Source of the DNA: Natronomonas salsuginis
Lineage (GTDB): Archaea; Halobacteriota; Halobacteria; Halobacteriales; Haloarculaceae
Direction: 5' to 3'
Assembly: GCF_005239135.1 (NCBI RefSeq)
Contig: NZ_QKNX01000001.1
Location: 248,001-312,000 of the forward strand
Length of the DNA: 64,000 nucleotides
This document shows positions 8,853 to 17,244 of the stretch, one piece after another (positions within the stretch are counted from its first letter, which is position 1; each line of letters begins with the position of its first letter). Below the pieces are notes generated by a model. It worked only from the letters and a program-made list of their open reading frames with translations. It did no database searches and had not been told where the DNA came from. Both the position numbers and the translations under genes were made by a program.

Positions 8853-8997
8853 GTATCCTCCGATGGTCCCTACCCATATAATGCGAGTTTAGCGTTTTCA
8901 AGGCTGGAATAAGGACCACTATATTTATATATGACTATCACATTTCCGTGAAAGTCTCGAAAAAAGACGTTCGATAACCGACGGATCCCCTATGGGT
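8853..8997 (-). promoter_or_regulatory. AT-rich promoter region of the PadR gene
   Basis: 145 bp between the fumarase stop and the PadR start, much richer in A/T than its surroundings. It has an alternating T/A tract (tatatataaatatag on the minus strand, about 8918-8932) and a second box (attatatggg, about 8874-8883) about 25 nt before the ATG. Confidence 0.5.
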
Positions 8998-10413
8998 TCA
9001 GTCGTCGCCGAGGATGACGCGCTCGGTCATCGCGCGTGGATCGAGGACCTCGTCGGCCTCGTCTTCGGTGAGATAACCGCCCTCGATCGCGACTTCTCGA
9101 ACCGACTTCCCTTCGGCGAGCGCCTGCTTTGCGACCTTTGAGGCCTTATCGTAGCCGATCGCCGGATTGAGCGCCGTCGCGAGTGCCATCGACTGATCGA
9201 CCTGTTTCTTGCAGTGGTCGACGTTGGCCTGCAGCTTGCCGACGAAGCGCTCACCGAACGTCTCGGCGCTGTTGGCGATGAGTTCGGCGCTCTCGAGGAA
9301 GTTGTGCGCGAGCACCGGCTTGTAGAGGTTCAGGTCGATCTCGCCGCGTGCGGCGCCGGCCGCGACCGCCGCGTCGTTGCCGACGACCTGCTTGTGGACC
9401 TGATTGACTGACTCGGCGACCACCGGGTTGATCTTGCCGGGCATGATCGAGCTTCCAGGCTGGTTTTCGGGCTGCTCGACCTCACCCAGGCCGTTTCGCG
9501 GCCCCGACGCCAGCAGCCGAAGATCGTTCGCGATCTTGTTCATCGAGCCGGCGACCGTTCGGAGCGCGCCATGACCCTCGCTCATCGCGTCGTGTGCCGC
9601 CTGCGCCTCGAAGTGGTTGTCGGCTTCGCGGAACGCGAGGCCGGTCTCATCGGCGATGTTTGCGGCGGCGAGTTCGGGGAACTCCGGATGGGTGTTGAGC
9701 CCCGTGCCGACCGCCGTGCCGCCCAGCGCGAGTTCACCGAGTCGCTCGCGGGTCGCTTCGATCCGGTCGATCCCCTTCTCGATCTGTGTCCGGTAGCCGC
9801 CAAACTCCTGACCGAGACGCACCGGCGTCGCGTCCTGAAGATGCGTTCGCCCCGTCTTTACAACATCGTTGAAGGCATCCTCCTTCTCGGCCAGTTCCGA
9901 GGCGAGCACTTCGAGCCCCGGGATGGTATCTTTTTCCACGGCTTCGAGCGCGGCCACGTGCATGGCTGTGGGGATCACGTCGTTGCTCGATTGGCCGTAG
10001 TTGACGTGGTCGTTCGGGTGGATCTCGCGGGTGCCGATCTCACCACCGTAGATCTCTGTGGCGCGGTTCGCGATCACCTCGTTCGCGTTCATGTTCGAGG
10101 ACGTCCCCGAGCCGGTCTGGAACACGTCGACCGGGAACTGGTCGTCGAGGTCGCCGGCGATGACCTCGTCAGCCGCCTCAACGATCGCCTCGGCTTTGTC
10201 CTCCTCGAGGAGCCCGAGCTCGAGATTCGCCTCGGCGGCCGCCTTCTTCACGATGCCGAGCGCGCGAATGAAGCGCCGGCCGAACACGATCCCGGAAACC
10301 GGGAAGTTCTCGACGGCTCGCTGGGTCTGTGCGCCCCAGTAGGCGTCCGCGGGGACGTTCATCTCGCCGAGACTGTCGCGTTCGATCCGGTAGTCCGTGT
10401 CTTCGTCCGTCAT
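8998..10413 (-). CDS. fumC: Class II fumarate hydratase
   Basis: Interconverts fumarate and malate in the citric acid cycle; iron-independent homotetramer. The 471-aa protein has the fumarase/aspartase superfamily signature GSSIMPGKINP at about residues 322-332, the TGSGTSSNMNANEV stretch (about 101-114) and GRTHLQDATPVRLGQE (about 186), all with normal spacing. Full length. It starts at the ATG at 10411-10413 and stands alone. Confidence 0.96.
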   Translation of the reverse strand: MTDEDTDYRIERDSLGEMNVPADAYWGAQTQRAVENFPVSGIVFGRRFIRALGIVKKAAAEANLELGLLEEDKAEAIVEAADEVIAGDLDDQFPVDVFQTGSGTSSNMNANEVIANRATEIYGGEIGTREIHPNDHVNYGQSSNDVIPTAMHVAALEAVEKDTIPGLEVLASELAEKEDAFNDVVKTGRTHLQDATPVRLGQEFGGYRTQIEKGIDRIEATRERLGELALGGTAVGTGLNTHPEFPELAAANIADETGLAFREADNHFEAQAAHDAMSEGHGALRTVAGSMNKIANDLRLLASGPRNGLGEVEQPENQPGSSIMPGKINPVVAESVNQVHKQVVGNDAAVAAGAARGEIDLNLYKPVLAHNFLESAELIANSAETFGERFVGKLQANVDHCKKQVDQSMALATALNPAIGYDKASKVAKQALAEGKSVREVAIEGGYLTEDEADEVLDPRAMTERVILGDD

Positions 10414-10502
10414 GGGTGAACGCTCACACGCCGATACGTAAAGGGCATCGAAACCTCGCTCGGGGCGAGGCAGTTATCGCTCGTTGGGATTTGCCTCGGA
10501 TA

Positions 10503-10511
10503 TCTTTATCG
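10503..10511 (+). promoter_or_regulatory. TATA box of the amphi-Trp gene
   Basis: The element tctttatcg lies 22-30 nt before the ATG at 10533, giving a leaderless transcript. Confidence 0.5.
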
Positions 10512-10532
10512 ATGCGCACGTGCATTCGATCG

Positions 10533-10787
10533 ATGCCCGAGGAACAACTGTTCAAAACGGAAGCCCGACGAACTCGTACCGAGATCGCCGAAGCGCTCGT
10601 CGCCGCGGCCGAGGAGATCGAGTCCGGAACCGTCGACCTCAAAGACGAAAGCGAGAGGCAGCGTGTGGCGCTCCCCGAACGGCCGCTGTTCGAGGTCGAA
10701 CTCGAGCGCCTGACTGACTCGGAAACCGGCGAGATGCGGTACGAACTCGAATACGAGATCAGGTGGACAGAGGCGGGGGCGGCGTGA
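10533..10787 (+). CDS. Amphi-Trp domain protein
   Basis: 84-aa acidic protein whose C-terminal half (FEVELERLTDSETGE, then YELEYEIRW) matches the amphi-Trp domain, a short domain of unknown role common in haloarchaea and named for amphipathic strands ending in Trp. The N-terminal half is helical. The ATG at 10533 is chosen because of the TATA box at 10503. It is convergent with the BolA-like gene. Confidence 0.75.
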   Translation: MPEEQLFKTEARRTRTEIAEALVAAAEEIESGTVDLKDESERQRVALPERPLFEVELERLTDSETGEMRYELEYEIRWTEAGAA

Positions 10788-10796
10788 CGAACGAGC

Positions 10797-11033
10797 CTAC
10801 GCGTCCGGCGTCCGGGTCGTGAGCTCCAGCGCGTGGATGTCGGTCGTCATCGCGTCGCCGAGAGAATCGTACACCAGTTGGTGTTGCTCGACGAGCGAGA
10901 GCCCCTCGAACGCCGGCGAAACGACCGTCGCGCGCAGATGGTCGTCGTCGTGTTCGCCGCGGGCGCGCTCGACCGTCGCTTCGCAGGATTCGATCGCGTC
11001 CTCGATTCGAGCCTGAACTTCTTCTGGAGTCAT
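10797..11033 (-). CDS. BolA/IbaG-like protein
   Basis: 78 aa with the BolA fold pattern: N-terminal helix (MTPEEVQARIEDAIE), strands with HLRATVVSPAFEGLSLVEQH and a late helix (LVYDSLGDAMT) ending in HALELTTRTP. BolA proteins partner monothiol glutaredoxins in iron-sulfur or stress roles; the class II nucleotide-binding loop is suggested. An in-frame start nine codons upstream exists, but the ATG at 11031-11033 matches the family length. Confidence 0.8.
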   Translation of the reverse strand: MTPEEVQARIEDAIESCEATVERARGEHDDDHLRATVVSPAFEGLSLVEQHQLVYDSLGDAMTTDIHALELTTRTPDA

Positions 11034-11091
11034 ACGCGGCGTTCGGATCGCCGTGACCAAAAGCCCGCCGGGAGCGAGTCGGCAACCGGAA

Positions 11092-12075
11092 TTAGCTCCA
11101 GCGGTCGAGCCCGGTTTGGACGACGGCGTCCTCGATCCGCTCGAACCCCCGCTCGACCTCGTCGGCCGGGATCTCCCACTGCTCCGTGACGTACGTTCGA
11201 GCGGCGTCGATATCGGGGTCGATATCCGTGTCGTAGCCGTACTCGTCCGTGACCGCCGGATCCAAGAACATCGCGCGGATCCGGTCAGCGTGCGGGATCG
11301 ATTCGCCGCGCGCGTCGAGTGCGCCGTACAGATCGCCGTGCTCGCGAACGAGCTTCACGGCGGTCTTCGGCCCGACACCCGCGATCCCCTCGTTGAAGTC
11401 CGTCCCCATCAAGATCGCGGCGTCGACGAGTCCCTCCCAGGTCAGCTCGAGCGATTCGAGCGTCCGCTCGAAATCCATACACTCGGGGTCACCGCTGCTT
11501 GTCAGCCCCCGAAGCGTGTACGGCGCGCCTAACAGGAGCGTGTCGTAGTCCTCCGAACCGGCGTAATCGACGTCGCCGTACCGCGCCATGTGCGCCGCTT
11601 GCGCTTCCCCTTCTGCCGGTGCCTCAACGATCGGAACGTCGAGGAGTTTTAATAACTCCCGGGTCGTCTCTTGGATCGTCTCGGTCAGCCGTTGGGTTCG
11701 GGATTCGAGCGTCGATATTTCCGCCGCGTCCGCTTCGCCCGCCCGTGCCGCTTCGAGCTCCGATTCGTACCGCTCGCGTTGGTTTCGACGGCTCTCGACC
11801 TCGTCGGTCTTCAGCTCAGTGACCCCGCCATCGAAGACGAAGATCGGTGTCATGTCTGCTTCGAGGAACTTCGGGAGTCCCTGAACGACGCCGATGAGGT
11901 TCGCCACCTCGACCCCTTGGTGAGTCGTATATATCGAACTCGACGTGAACCGGACGGTGGTCGTCAGATACCGATAGAGCCAGTTGTGGGCATCGATCGC
12001 CACGACCGAACCGGTGAGCTCCGCGAACGGCTTGGGCTCGATCACCGCCAACTGCCTGAGATCCGCATTACCCAT
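11092..12075 (-). CDS. fen: Flap endonuclease 1
   Basis: Structure-specific nuclease that removes 5' flaps during Okazaki fragment maturation and repair. The 327-aa protein has metal ligands spread through [10 protein letters not shown] (D28), [29 protein letters not shown] and [16 protein letters not shown] (helix-hairpin-helix region). The C-terminus QTGLDRWS is a recognisable PCNA-binding box (QxxLxxW-like). The ATG at 12073-12075 ([10 protein letters not shown]) matches FEN1 N-termini; the longer frame upstream is not conserved in style. Confidence 0.93.
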   Translation of the reverse strand: MGNADLRQLAVIEPKPFAELTGSVVAIDAHNWLYRYLTTTVRFTSSSIYTTHQGVEVANLIGVVQGLPKFLEADMTPIFVFDGGVTELKTDEVESRRNQRERYESELEAARAGEADAAEISTLESRTQRLTETIQETTRELLKLLDVPIVEAPAEGEAQAAHMARYGDVDYAGSEDYDTLLLGAPYTLRGLTSSGDPECMDFERTLESLELTWEGLVDAAILMGTDFNEGIAGVGPKTAVKLVREHGDLYGALDARGESIPHADRIRAMFLDPAVTDEYGYDTDIDPDIDAARTYVTEQWEIPADEVERGFERIEDAVVQTGLDRWS

Positions 12076-12456
12076 TGGACCCCATTGGGGTGGGTGGGGT
12101 TTGAATCCGCCGACCCGTCCGCGAAGCGACTCGCACCGGGCACGGTCCGTTTCGAGCGACGAAACGAACCTCGAATTACGCACAACGACGGTATGCCCTC
12201 GTGCGGTAGGGGTGTTCATGTGTGCGTGCGCTCTCGATAACCGGATTCAACGAACCGACGAATCGCTGGCGCTCGACTCGTGGGGCGATCGATCGTCGGC
12301 TGTGACGCCGGATCGGCACGCGCCGACTCGAGCGGCGGGCGACACTCAACGTCGACCCCCAACGGACGATTCTCAGCGGTGAGCAACCGTGATTCGATTC
12401 ATCGACTCCGCTCGAAGACAACGCTCCGCGCCCCCATCACGGAGCCTCGCTCGCTG
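12076..12456. other. 381-bp gap between fen and a histidine kinase gene
   Basis: The two genes are divergent. An imperfect repeat with a 5-bp stem (12079-12091, accccattggggt) lies 3 nt before the fen start. I see no RNA gene or other conserved frame here. A GTG at 12379 could extend the kinase by 26 residues, but I see no reason to prefer it. Confidence 0.5.
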
Positions 12457-13563
12457 ATGTTCGATCGCCAGCGGCGAACGTTTTTTGTCGCACTGCTCGT
12501 GACGGTCGGCGTCGCGTTCGCCGTCGCGGGACTGACGCTGTGGTTCGTGCTGATACGACCGCAGACGACGGCGCTCAATCAGGCCGTGTTGGGCATCATC
12601 GTTCACGTGCTGTTCGGCTACGTCGTCATGATGGCGGGCGTCAGTATCGCTCGCAACAAGTTTTCCATACACCAGTGCGTCACCGCCGTCAAGTGGTGTT
12701 TCGGCGGCGCGGCGTTCATGGGTCTTCTGGCCGTCTGGCGGGCCCTCCCCGAACTCAGAGCGGGAGCTAACCTCTTGGGGATCTTGAACGAACTCGTCCT
12801 CATCGGATCCGTCGGGGCCGCGGCCGGGGTCCTCGTCGGACTGAATCGGGGACAAGCGATCCGAAATCGGGAACTCGTCTCACAGAAGGAAACCCGCGAG
12901 GAGACGCTGGTCTTTCTGCTGCGGTTGCTCGACCACGACATCGGCAACCACCTCTTTGCCATCTCGAACCACGCCCGCTCGATCAGGCCGTCGACCTTCG
13001 ATCCCTCACCCACGCCATCCGAGGCGATCGAGGAGCGGGCGGCGAACATAGAGCGACTCCTCGAGACGGCGAACGTGGTGCTCGAATCGGAGACGGGCGA
13101 TACAAGCTTCGACCGCGTCGATCTCTCGTCGGTCATTCGAGAGCAGGCGAACATCGTCCGCGCCGATGTCCCCGACGTCGATCTGTGCGTGGAACTTACC
13201 GACGAGCTGTACGTCGAATGCGATCGGTTCGTCGGTGACGTGTTCAGAAACCTCCTGGAGAACGCCGTCGTTCACAACCCGTCCGACGATCTCACAGTCA
13301 CCGTTACGGGCTCTGTCGTCGACGACGCGGTGGAGGTCGCCATCGAGGACGATGGGGTCGGAATCCCGGACGACGTTCGCGAAGACCTTTTCGATCCCGG
13401 CGTCCGAGGTGACGTGAGCCCGGGGGACGGAATCGGTCTCTATCTCGTGAGAAAGTTCGTCAAAAGTTACGACGGCAGTATTTCGATGTCTGACCGCTCG
13501 CCCAACGGGACACGGTTTCAGCTGCGGTTCCCGCGCGCAGCGATCGACAACAGTTCGTCGTAG
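12457..13563 (+). CDS. Membrane sensor histidine kinase
   Basis: 368 aa. The N-terminal third has about four membrane helices (TFFVALLVTVGVAFAVAG, the next at AVLGIIVHVLFGYVVM, then two more near residues 85-140). A kinase core follows: H-box HDIGNH (about residue 165), N-box NLLENAVVHN, G1 DDGVGIPDD and G2 GDGIGLYLV. This layout, with a short sensor inside the membrane, is common among haloarchaeal kinases. No response regulator is adjacent, so its partner is unknown. The chosen ATG gives the usual short N-terminal tail before helix 1. Confidence 0.85.
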   Translation: MFDRQRRTFFVALLVTVGVAFAVAGLTLWFVLIRPQTTALNQAVLGIIVHVLFGYVVMMAGVSIARNKFSIHQCVTAVKWCFGGAAFMGLLAVWRALPELRAGANLLGILNELVLIGSVGAAAGVLVGLNRGQAIRNRELVSQKETREETLVFLLRLLDHDIGNHLFAISNHARSIRPSTFDPSPTPSEAIEERAANIERLLETANVVLESETGDTSFDRVDLSSVIREQANIVRADVPDVDLCVELTDELYVECDRFVGDVFRNLLENAVVHNPSDDLTVTVTGSVVDDAVEVAIEDDGVGIPDDVREDLFDPGVRGDVSPGDGIGLYLVRKFVKSYDGSISMSDRSPNGTRFQLRFPRAAIDNSSS

Positions 13564-13564
13564 T

Positions 13565-14599
13565 TCATCTCCCAGCGGGCCCCAGCGCGTCGGATACGTC
13601 CGGGAACAGCGAATCGAGATCCGGGTTCGGATCGACCCGCTCGAACGCCCGACCGGTTTTCGATACCACGTCCGCGGCCGCGAGATGTTCGAGGTGGGCG
13701 AACGCTTCGCCCGGCCCGTGGAGGATGTGGATCGACGAGAGCGAGCCGAACAGTTCGGCGCTGACCTCCCACGGCGTCGCCGAGCCGGCATCGAGCACCG
13801 AGAGCACTCGCTCGGTCCGCTCGCGGTGATGAACGACGATGTCCGCCGCCCGCCCGGCTGGATCGATGATCGGCCCGCGGTGGCCGGGCCACGCGCGCGT
13901 GTACCCGCGATCGATGATCCGAACGAGCGTTTCGAGGTACGCCTCGAGTGCCATCTCGACGCGCGTGTCCGCGCCACCGACGTTCGGCGTGTAGTACGGC
14001 AACAGCGCGTCGCCGCTGAACACCTCCTCGCCGTCGCGCCCCTCGAACGCGAAACCTGCGAGTCCAGCCGCGTGCCCCGGCATGTGGACCGCCTCCAGTT
14101 CGACCGAGCCGAGGTCGAACGTCCGGCCGTCGGAAAACGTCGTCACGTCCGGAGCCGCTCCGCGGACATCGGACGTCGAGTCGAGAAATGCGAGCAGTTC
14201 CGCCTGCTTTCCGTCCGGCATCCCCCACTCGTCGATCACCCGCTGCATCCGATCCGACTCCGCGGCTACCGCGTCGGGATCGTGTGCGATGAGCGGTGCG
14301 TCGGCCTCGTGGGCGAAGACCTGACACCCGCTTTCGGCCTGAATCTCGCCCGTCAGCCCGGCGTGGTCTGCGTGATGGTGCGTCAAGAGGATCCGCTCGA
14401 TATCGGAAAACGACAGGTCGTATCGACCGAGTCCGTCGCGAAGTTCCTGGCGCGTTTCGGGTATCGAGATACCCGTATCGATCAGTGTCGTGGTGGCGTT
14501 CGGCTCGAGGCCGAGGAGGTACGTGCTGTTGTTCCCCTCGAACGCCGTGTTGCCGAGCGAGAGGACGCCCAACTCGAATCCGAGCGCTGGATCGCTCAT
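13565..14599 (-). CDS. Metallo-beta-lactamase fold hydrolase
   Basis: 344 aa. The zinc motif THHHADHAGL (about residues 72-81), the later H in VHMPGHAAG and D in FSGDALL, and H in WPGHRGP are the binuclear zinc ligands of the MBL superfamily. A C-terminal winged-helix-like part (LFGSLSSIHILHGPGEAFAHL) is typical of LACTB2/hydroxyacylglutathione hydrolase-like members. Substrate unknown. The ATG at 14597-14599 overlaps the stop of the 53-aa frame upstream. Confidence 0.85.
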   Translation of the reverse strand: MSDPALGFELGVLSLGNTAFEGNNSTYLLGLEPNATTTLIDTGISIPETRQELRDGLGRYDLSFSDIERILLTHHHADHAGLTGEIQAESGCQVFAHEADAPLIAHDPDAVAAESDRMQRVIDEWGMPDGKQAELLAFLDSTSDVRGAAPDVTTFSDGRTFDLGSVELEAVHMPGHAAGLAGFAFEGRDGEEVFSGDALLPYYTPNVGGADTRVEMALEAYLETLVRIIDRGYTRAWPGHRGPIIDPAGRAADIVVHHRERTERVLSVLDAGSATPWEVSAELFGSLSSIHILHGPGEAFAHLEHLAAADVVSKTGRAFERVDPNPDLDSLFPDVSDALGPAGR

Positions 14600-14757
14600 C
14601 GCATCACCGCCATCGCTGGACCGACGTGATCCGTCTCGTCGACGATCCGGTCGATGGCGGTTCGAAGCGCCGTGCGGAACTCGAAGGTGATTTCCATACC
14701 CAAGAGAGGGACTTCGATAGCACAAAACGTTTCGCGTGCCGGAATCCCGTCGGTCAT
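14596..14757 (-). CDS. Small protein, function unknown
   Basis: A 53-codon frame sits exactly between the UDG-like gene (7 nt) and the MBL gene (4-nt ATGA overlap), the spacing of a translated gene in an operon. The sequence (MTDGIPARETFCAIEVPL, then a helix LRTAIDRIVDETDHVG) matches nothing I know. It could instead be the shortened remains of a longer gene. Confidence 0.45.
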   Translation of the reverse strand: MTDGIPARETFCAIEVPLLGMEITFEFRTALRTAIDRIVDETDHVGPAMAVMR

Positions 14758-14764
14758 GCGGCGA

Positions 14765-15352
14765 TTAGCCGATTCGCGTCGCGACGCCCTTCGTCTGGCG
14801 ATAGTCGCTGTCCAAGATCGCTTCGAGGCGATCGGCCAGTGCCGCCTCGTCACCGGAAACCCACTCTGTGGGTTCCCGAACCGGAATGACGAGGAACCCA
14901 CGACCTCTGATCTCCGAGGCGTGCAACCGCGTCGAGTCGGCCGGCACGGAACGAGCCTGCGTGGTGAACTCCGCGAGAACGTACTCCAGCGCCTCGTCGC
15001 CGATCGGGAGAAGGATGTGCGCGTTCAACGCGCGCAGCTCGGCGTCGATGTACCGTTCGAGATCGTCGGGATCACCGGGGGATATCCTGAGATACGAGAG
15101 ATAGCAGTTCGTCAACTCCGGCGCGTCGCTGTAGGGTTCTGCGGCGAAGCCAACGGCATGAAGCACCGACTGGAGCCGCTCGCCGGCGAGCGAATCGGTG
15201 AACGGGACGCCGGTTTCGGTTCCGCCGTGCGTCTCCGCGTCAGCGCCGATCACGTGAAAATCCGCGTTGGCGTCGCCGTAGCCGTACACCGCCGGTTCGC
15301 CGGGGGCGCGCATACCGAAGGGGTTCGAAACGCGATCCGTTACTCGCTCCAC
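14765..15352 (-). CDS. UDG-superfamily protein, possibly not a classic glycosylase
   Basis: 195 aa. It resembles haloarchaeal proteins annotated as uracil-DNA glycosylase family: DFHVIGADAETHGGTETG in the place of motif A, LTNCYLSYLRI in the place of the NxxxxRP region, and FLVIPVREPTEW where motif B (HPSP type) is expected. The family 4 iron-sulfur cysteines are absent (only one Cys seen) and the motif B His is missing, so catalysis is in doubt. The GTG at 15352 gives MERVTDRVSNPFGM, which fits homologues I remember; an ATG follows 13 codons later. Confidence 0.65.
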   Translation of the reverse strand: MERVTDRVSNPFGMRAPGEPAVYGYGDANADFHVIGADAETHGGTETGVPFTDSLAGERLQSVLHAVGFAAEPYSDAPELTNCYLSYLRISPGDPDDLERYIDAELRALNAHILLPIGDEALEYVLAEFTTQARSVPADSTRLHASEIRGRGFLVIPVREPTEWVSGDEAALADRLEAILDSDYRQTKGVATRIG

Positions 15353-15403
15353 ACCTGTCAGTAGGCGAGTGGGTAATAAAAACGGCGTGGATGTCGATCG
15401 ACG

Positions 15404-15916
15404 TTACTCTTCGACGGCGACAGCGCCGTACATCCCCTGTGCGCGGTGGGGGACACAAACGTACAGCGCGGCACCAGCCTCGTCGAAGGTCTGCTCGAAG
15501 GTGAAACCAGCCTCGTCGGTTCGCTCGCTCTCGAACTCGAAGTCGCTGTCCATCTCGGATGAGACGTTGTGGCCGCCACCTTCGCCAGTCCACTCCCAGA
15601 CGACCGTCGTCCCGACGTCGACGACGATTCCAGCGGGGGAGAACGCGAAGCCGTCACCGGCACCGGTGTCGACGATGACCTCGTCTTGACCGGTCATGTC
15701 TTCCATGCCATCGTAGGTGTTGGCCTCGTTCTCGCTGAGGAACGTCTCGGCGCGACCGGTCGGACCGCTGCTACCGCCGTTACCGTTGCCGTTACCGTTT
15801 CCATTCCCGTTTCCATTCCCGTTTCCGCCACCGTTGCCCGAACATCCCGCGAGGGCACCAGTCGCCGCGGCGGCAGCTGTACCGAGTACGAATCGACGTC
15901 GGCTGAACTCTTTCAT
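15404..15916 (-). CDS. Halocyanin (blue copper lipoprotein)
   Basis: 170-aa electron carrier on the outer face of the membrane. It has a Tat signal (SRRRFVLG), then a lipobox ending LAGC, a flexible linker of Gly-Asn repeats (about residues 28-46), and a plastocyanin-like domain. Copper ligands are His in GGGHNV, and Cys, His and Met in YVCVPHRAQGMYG. The ATG at 15914-15916 is preferred to a TTG two codons upstream, and a TATA-like box (tttatgtat, about 15943-15951) fits it. Confidence 0.93.
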   Translation of the reverse strand: MKEFSRRRFVLGTAAAAATGALAGCSGNGGGNGNGNGNGNGNGNGNGGSSGPTGRAETFLSENEANTYDGMEDMTGQDEVIVDTGAGDGFAFSPAGIVVDVGTTVVWEWTGEGGGHNVSSEMDSDFEFESERTDEAGFTFEQTFDEAGAALYVCVPHRAQGMYGAVAVEE

Positions 15917-16383
15917 ATACAAGCCTAATGTACGGACTGAGGATACATAAACACCCGTTGAGCCATGTCAACGACTCCCTTTCAATTCGGCTGAATAACC
16001 GTTAGAAACCTCCTAACTACACGTATATATGATATAGTCTTTTTGTTATACACTTCCTTCTTGACTGTCAAATAATATTGATAAACCCAGCCAGATGTCG
16101 GGAAATAAGACGTGTAATATATCGAGCAGAGATTCTGTCGAGCGGCCGTTTGTGGGCGGCTACTCCGGTTCCTACTCGTGCTGTCCAGGAGTCGCCTACG
16201 CTAGTCACAGATTCAGTCTACGTCGCGAGTGGGCGAACGCACCCCATTCGCTGCGCGGGCTGCGACTTCCGGAGTTCAAAATCCCCTCGGCGATTTCTCT
16301 CACTTCGTTCGAGAAATGCGCCGGCCGGGATTCTCGTGAGTGAAACGAACGAGAAGTCGGGCGGCAAACGACCGGAAGGGAGT
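15917..16383. other. 467-bp non-coding stretch beside tRNA-Gly
   Basis: The first 170 bp are markedly AT-rich (runs such as gtatatatgatatag near 16022-16037). The last 150 bp are GC-rich and contain a partial copy of the tRNA-Gly 3' end (16317-16332) plus imperfect inverted repeats around cacttcgttcgagaa (16281-16315) and gagtgaaacgaacgagaa (16337-16355). Frames here look non-coding. It may be the scar of a lost element. Confidence 0.5.
16317..16332. repeat. Copy of the tRNA-Gly 3' end (possible att remnant)
   Basis: The 16 bases tgcgccggccgggatt are identical to 16383-16398, which is the 3' end of the tRNA-Gly gene plus one flanking base. The copies are 66 bp apart in the same orientation. 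Confidence 0.55.
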
Positions 16384-16453
16384 GCGCCGGCCGGGATTTG
16401 AACCCGGGCCATGAGCTTGGAAGGCTCAGGTCCTACCACTAGACCACCGGCGC
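16384..16453 (-). tRNA. tRNA-Gly (anticodon UCC)
   Basis: 70 nt. Acceptor GCGCCGG pairs with CCGGCGC; D arm GTCT/GGAC; anticodon arm TGAGC-CTTCCAA-GCTCA gives anticodon TCC; T arm CCGGG-TTCAAAT-CCCGG. CCA is not encoded. Confidence 0.96.
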
Positions 16454-16548
16454 ACATTAGGCCGTACCATCACGCCGTATAAGGATCTTTTCGTTCCTCT
16501 CCACTGACCGACGCCACACTTTCGGTGCGTGGCGCGTGTTTATTACGG

Positions 16549-17181
16549 TCACGCTGCTTCGACGACCGCATAGCAGTTCCCGCTCGACACGAACGAGTCG
16601 ACGACGACGAGATTGCTCGCATCGAGATCCGCGTCGAATTCCGCGGGCGCGTAAATGTGGTAGTATCGCGGGACGACCTCCCCGCCGGGAAGCGTCCAAT
16701 CGATTTCGGTATCGAAGCCCGAGTCCGCGTTCGCGTCCGCCTCGAAGCGATCGTGAGCGGTGCTCCACGCGCTGACGAGCGCGGCACCGTCCGGCGTCAA
16801 CACACGCGCGATTTCGTCCAGACTTTGCCGTCGGAGCCGCCGATCCGGGAGATGGTGAAGCGTCGCGACAAAAACGGCGATCCCGACGGTATCGCTCGCG
16901 ATCGGCAGCGTCGCGGCGTCGCCTTCGACGAACGTCGCGTCCGGAGCCCGCCCGCGTGCGATCGAAAGCAGTTCGCGACTCGCGTCGAGGCCGACAGCCC
17001 GGTCGACGTGCTCGGTGAGCAGTTCGGTGTGGCGGCCGTTTCCGCAGCCCACGTCGAGCCCGGTGTCCGCGCACCGACCGGCGCAGAAGGATTCGACCTC
17101 CGGCCAGGGGTACTCTCGCGTCTTCGCGAAGTGGGCGGCGATCCGATCGTACGTGTCCCGCACGCCCGGCCGGTCGTTCAT
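16549..17181 (-). CDS. Trm9-like SAM-dependent methyltransferase
   Basis: 210-aa class I methyltransferase. The N-terminus (TYDRIAAHFAKTREYPWPEV, residues 10-29) strongly recalls Trm9/ALKBH8, which methylate carboxymethyl-uridine at tRNA wobble position 34. AdoMet motif I is LDVGCGNGRH (residues 42-51), followed by GLDAS and ALVSAW-type later motifs. Its neighbour downstream is a tRNA with U34 (tRNA-Gly UCC), which is suggestive only. A general small-molecule methyltransferase is the alternative. Confidence 0.75.
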   Translation of the reverse strand: MNDRPGVRDTYDRIAAHFAKTREYPWPEVESFCAGRCADTGLDVGCGNGRHTELLTEHVDRAVGLDASRELLSIARGRAPDATFVEGDAATLPIASDTVGIAVFVATLHHLPDRRLRRQSLDEIARVLTPDGAALVSAWSTAHDRFEADANADSGFDTEIDWTLPGGEVVPRYYHIYAPAEFDADLDASNLVVVDSFVSSGNCYAVVEAA

Positions 17182-17244
17182 GTCCGCCGTTTCGGTGCCA
17201 CGAATAAGAGCACGGCGATGCGCGCCGGGTGCCGTCGGCCCCGC

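Noticed and set aside
15770-15840. Short tandem DNA repeat (ccgttt/ccattcc units)
   Set aside because: Explained by the Gly-Asn linker of halocyanin; not a CRISPR array or a separate repeat element.
16235-16300. tRNA-like T-arm sequence (gagttcaaaatcccc)
   Set aside because: The flanking stems do not pair and no anticodon arm can be built, so it is not called as a tRNA or tRNA fragment.
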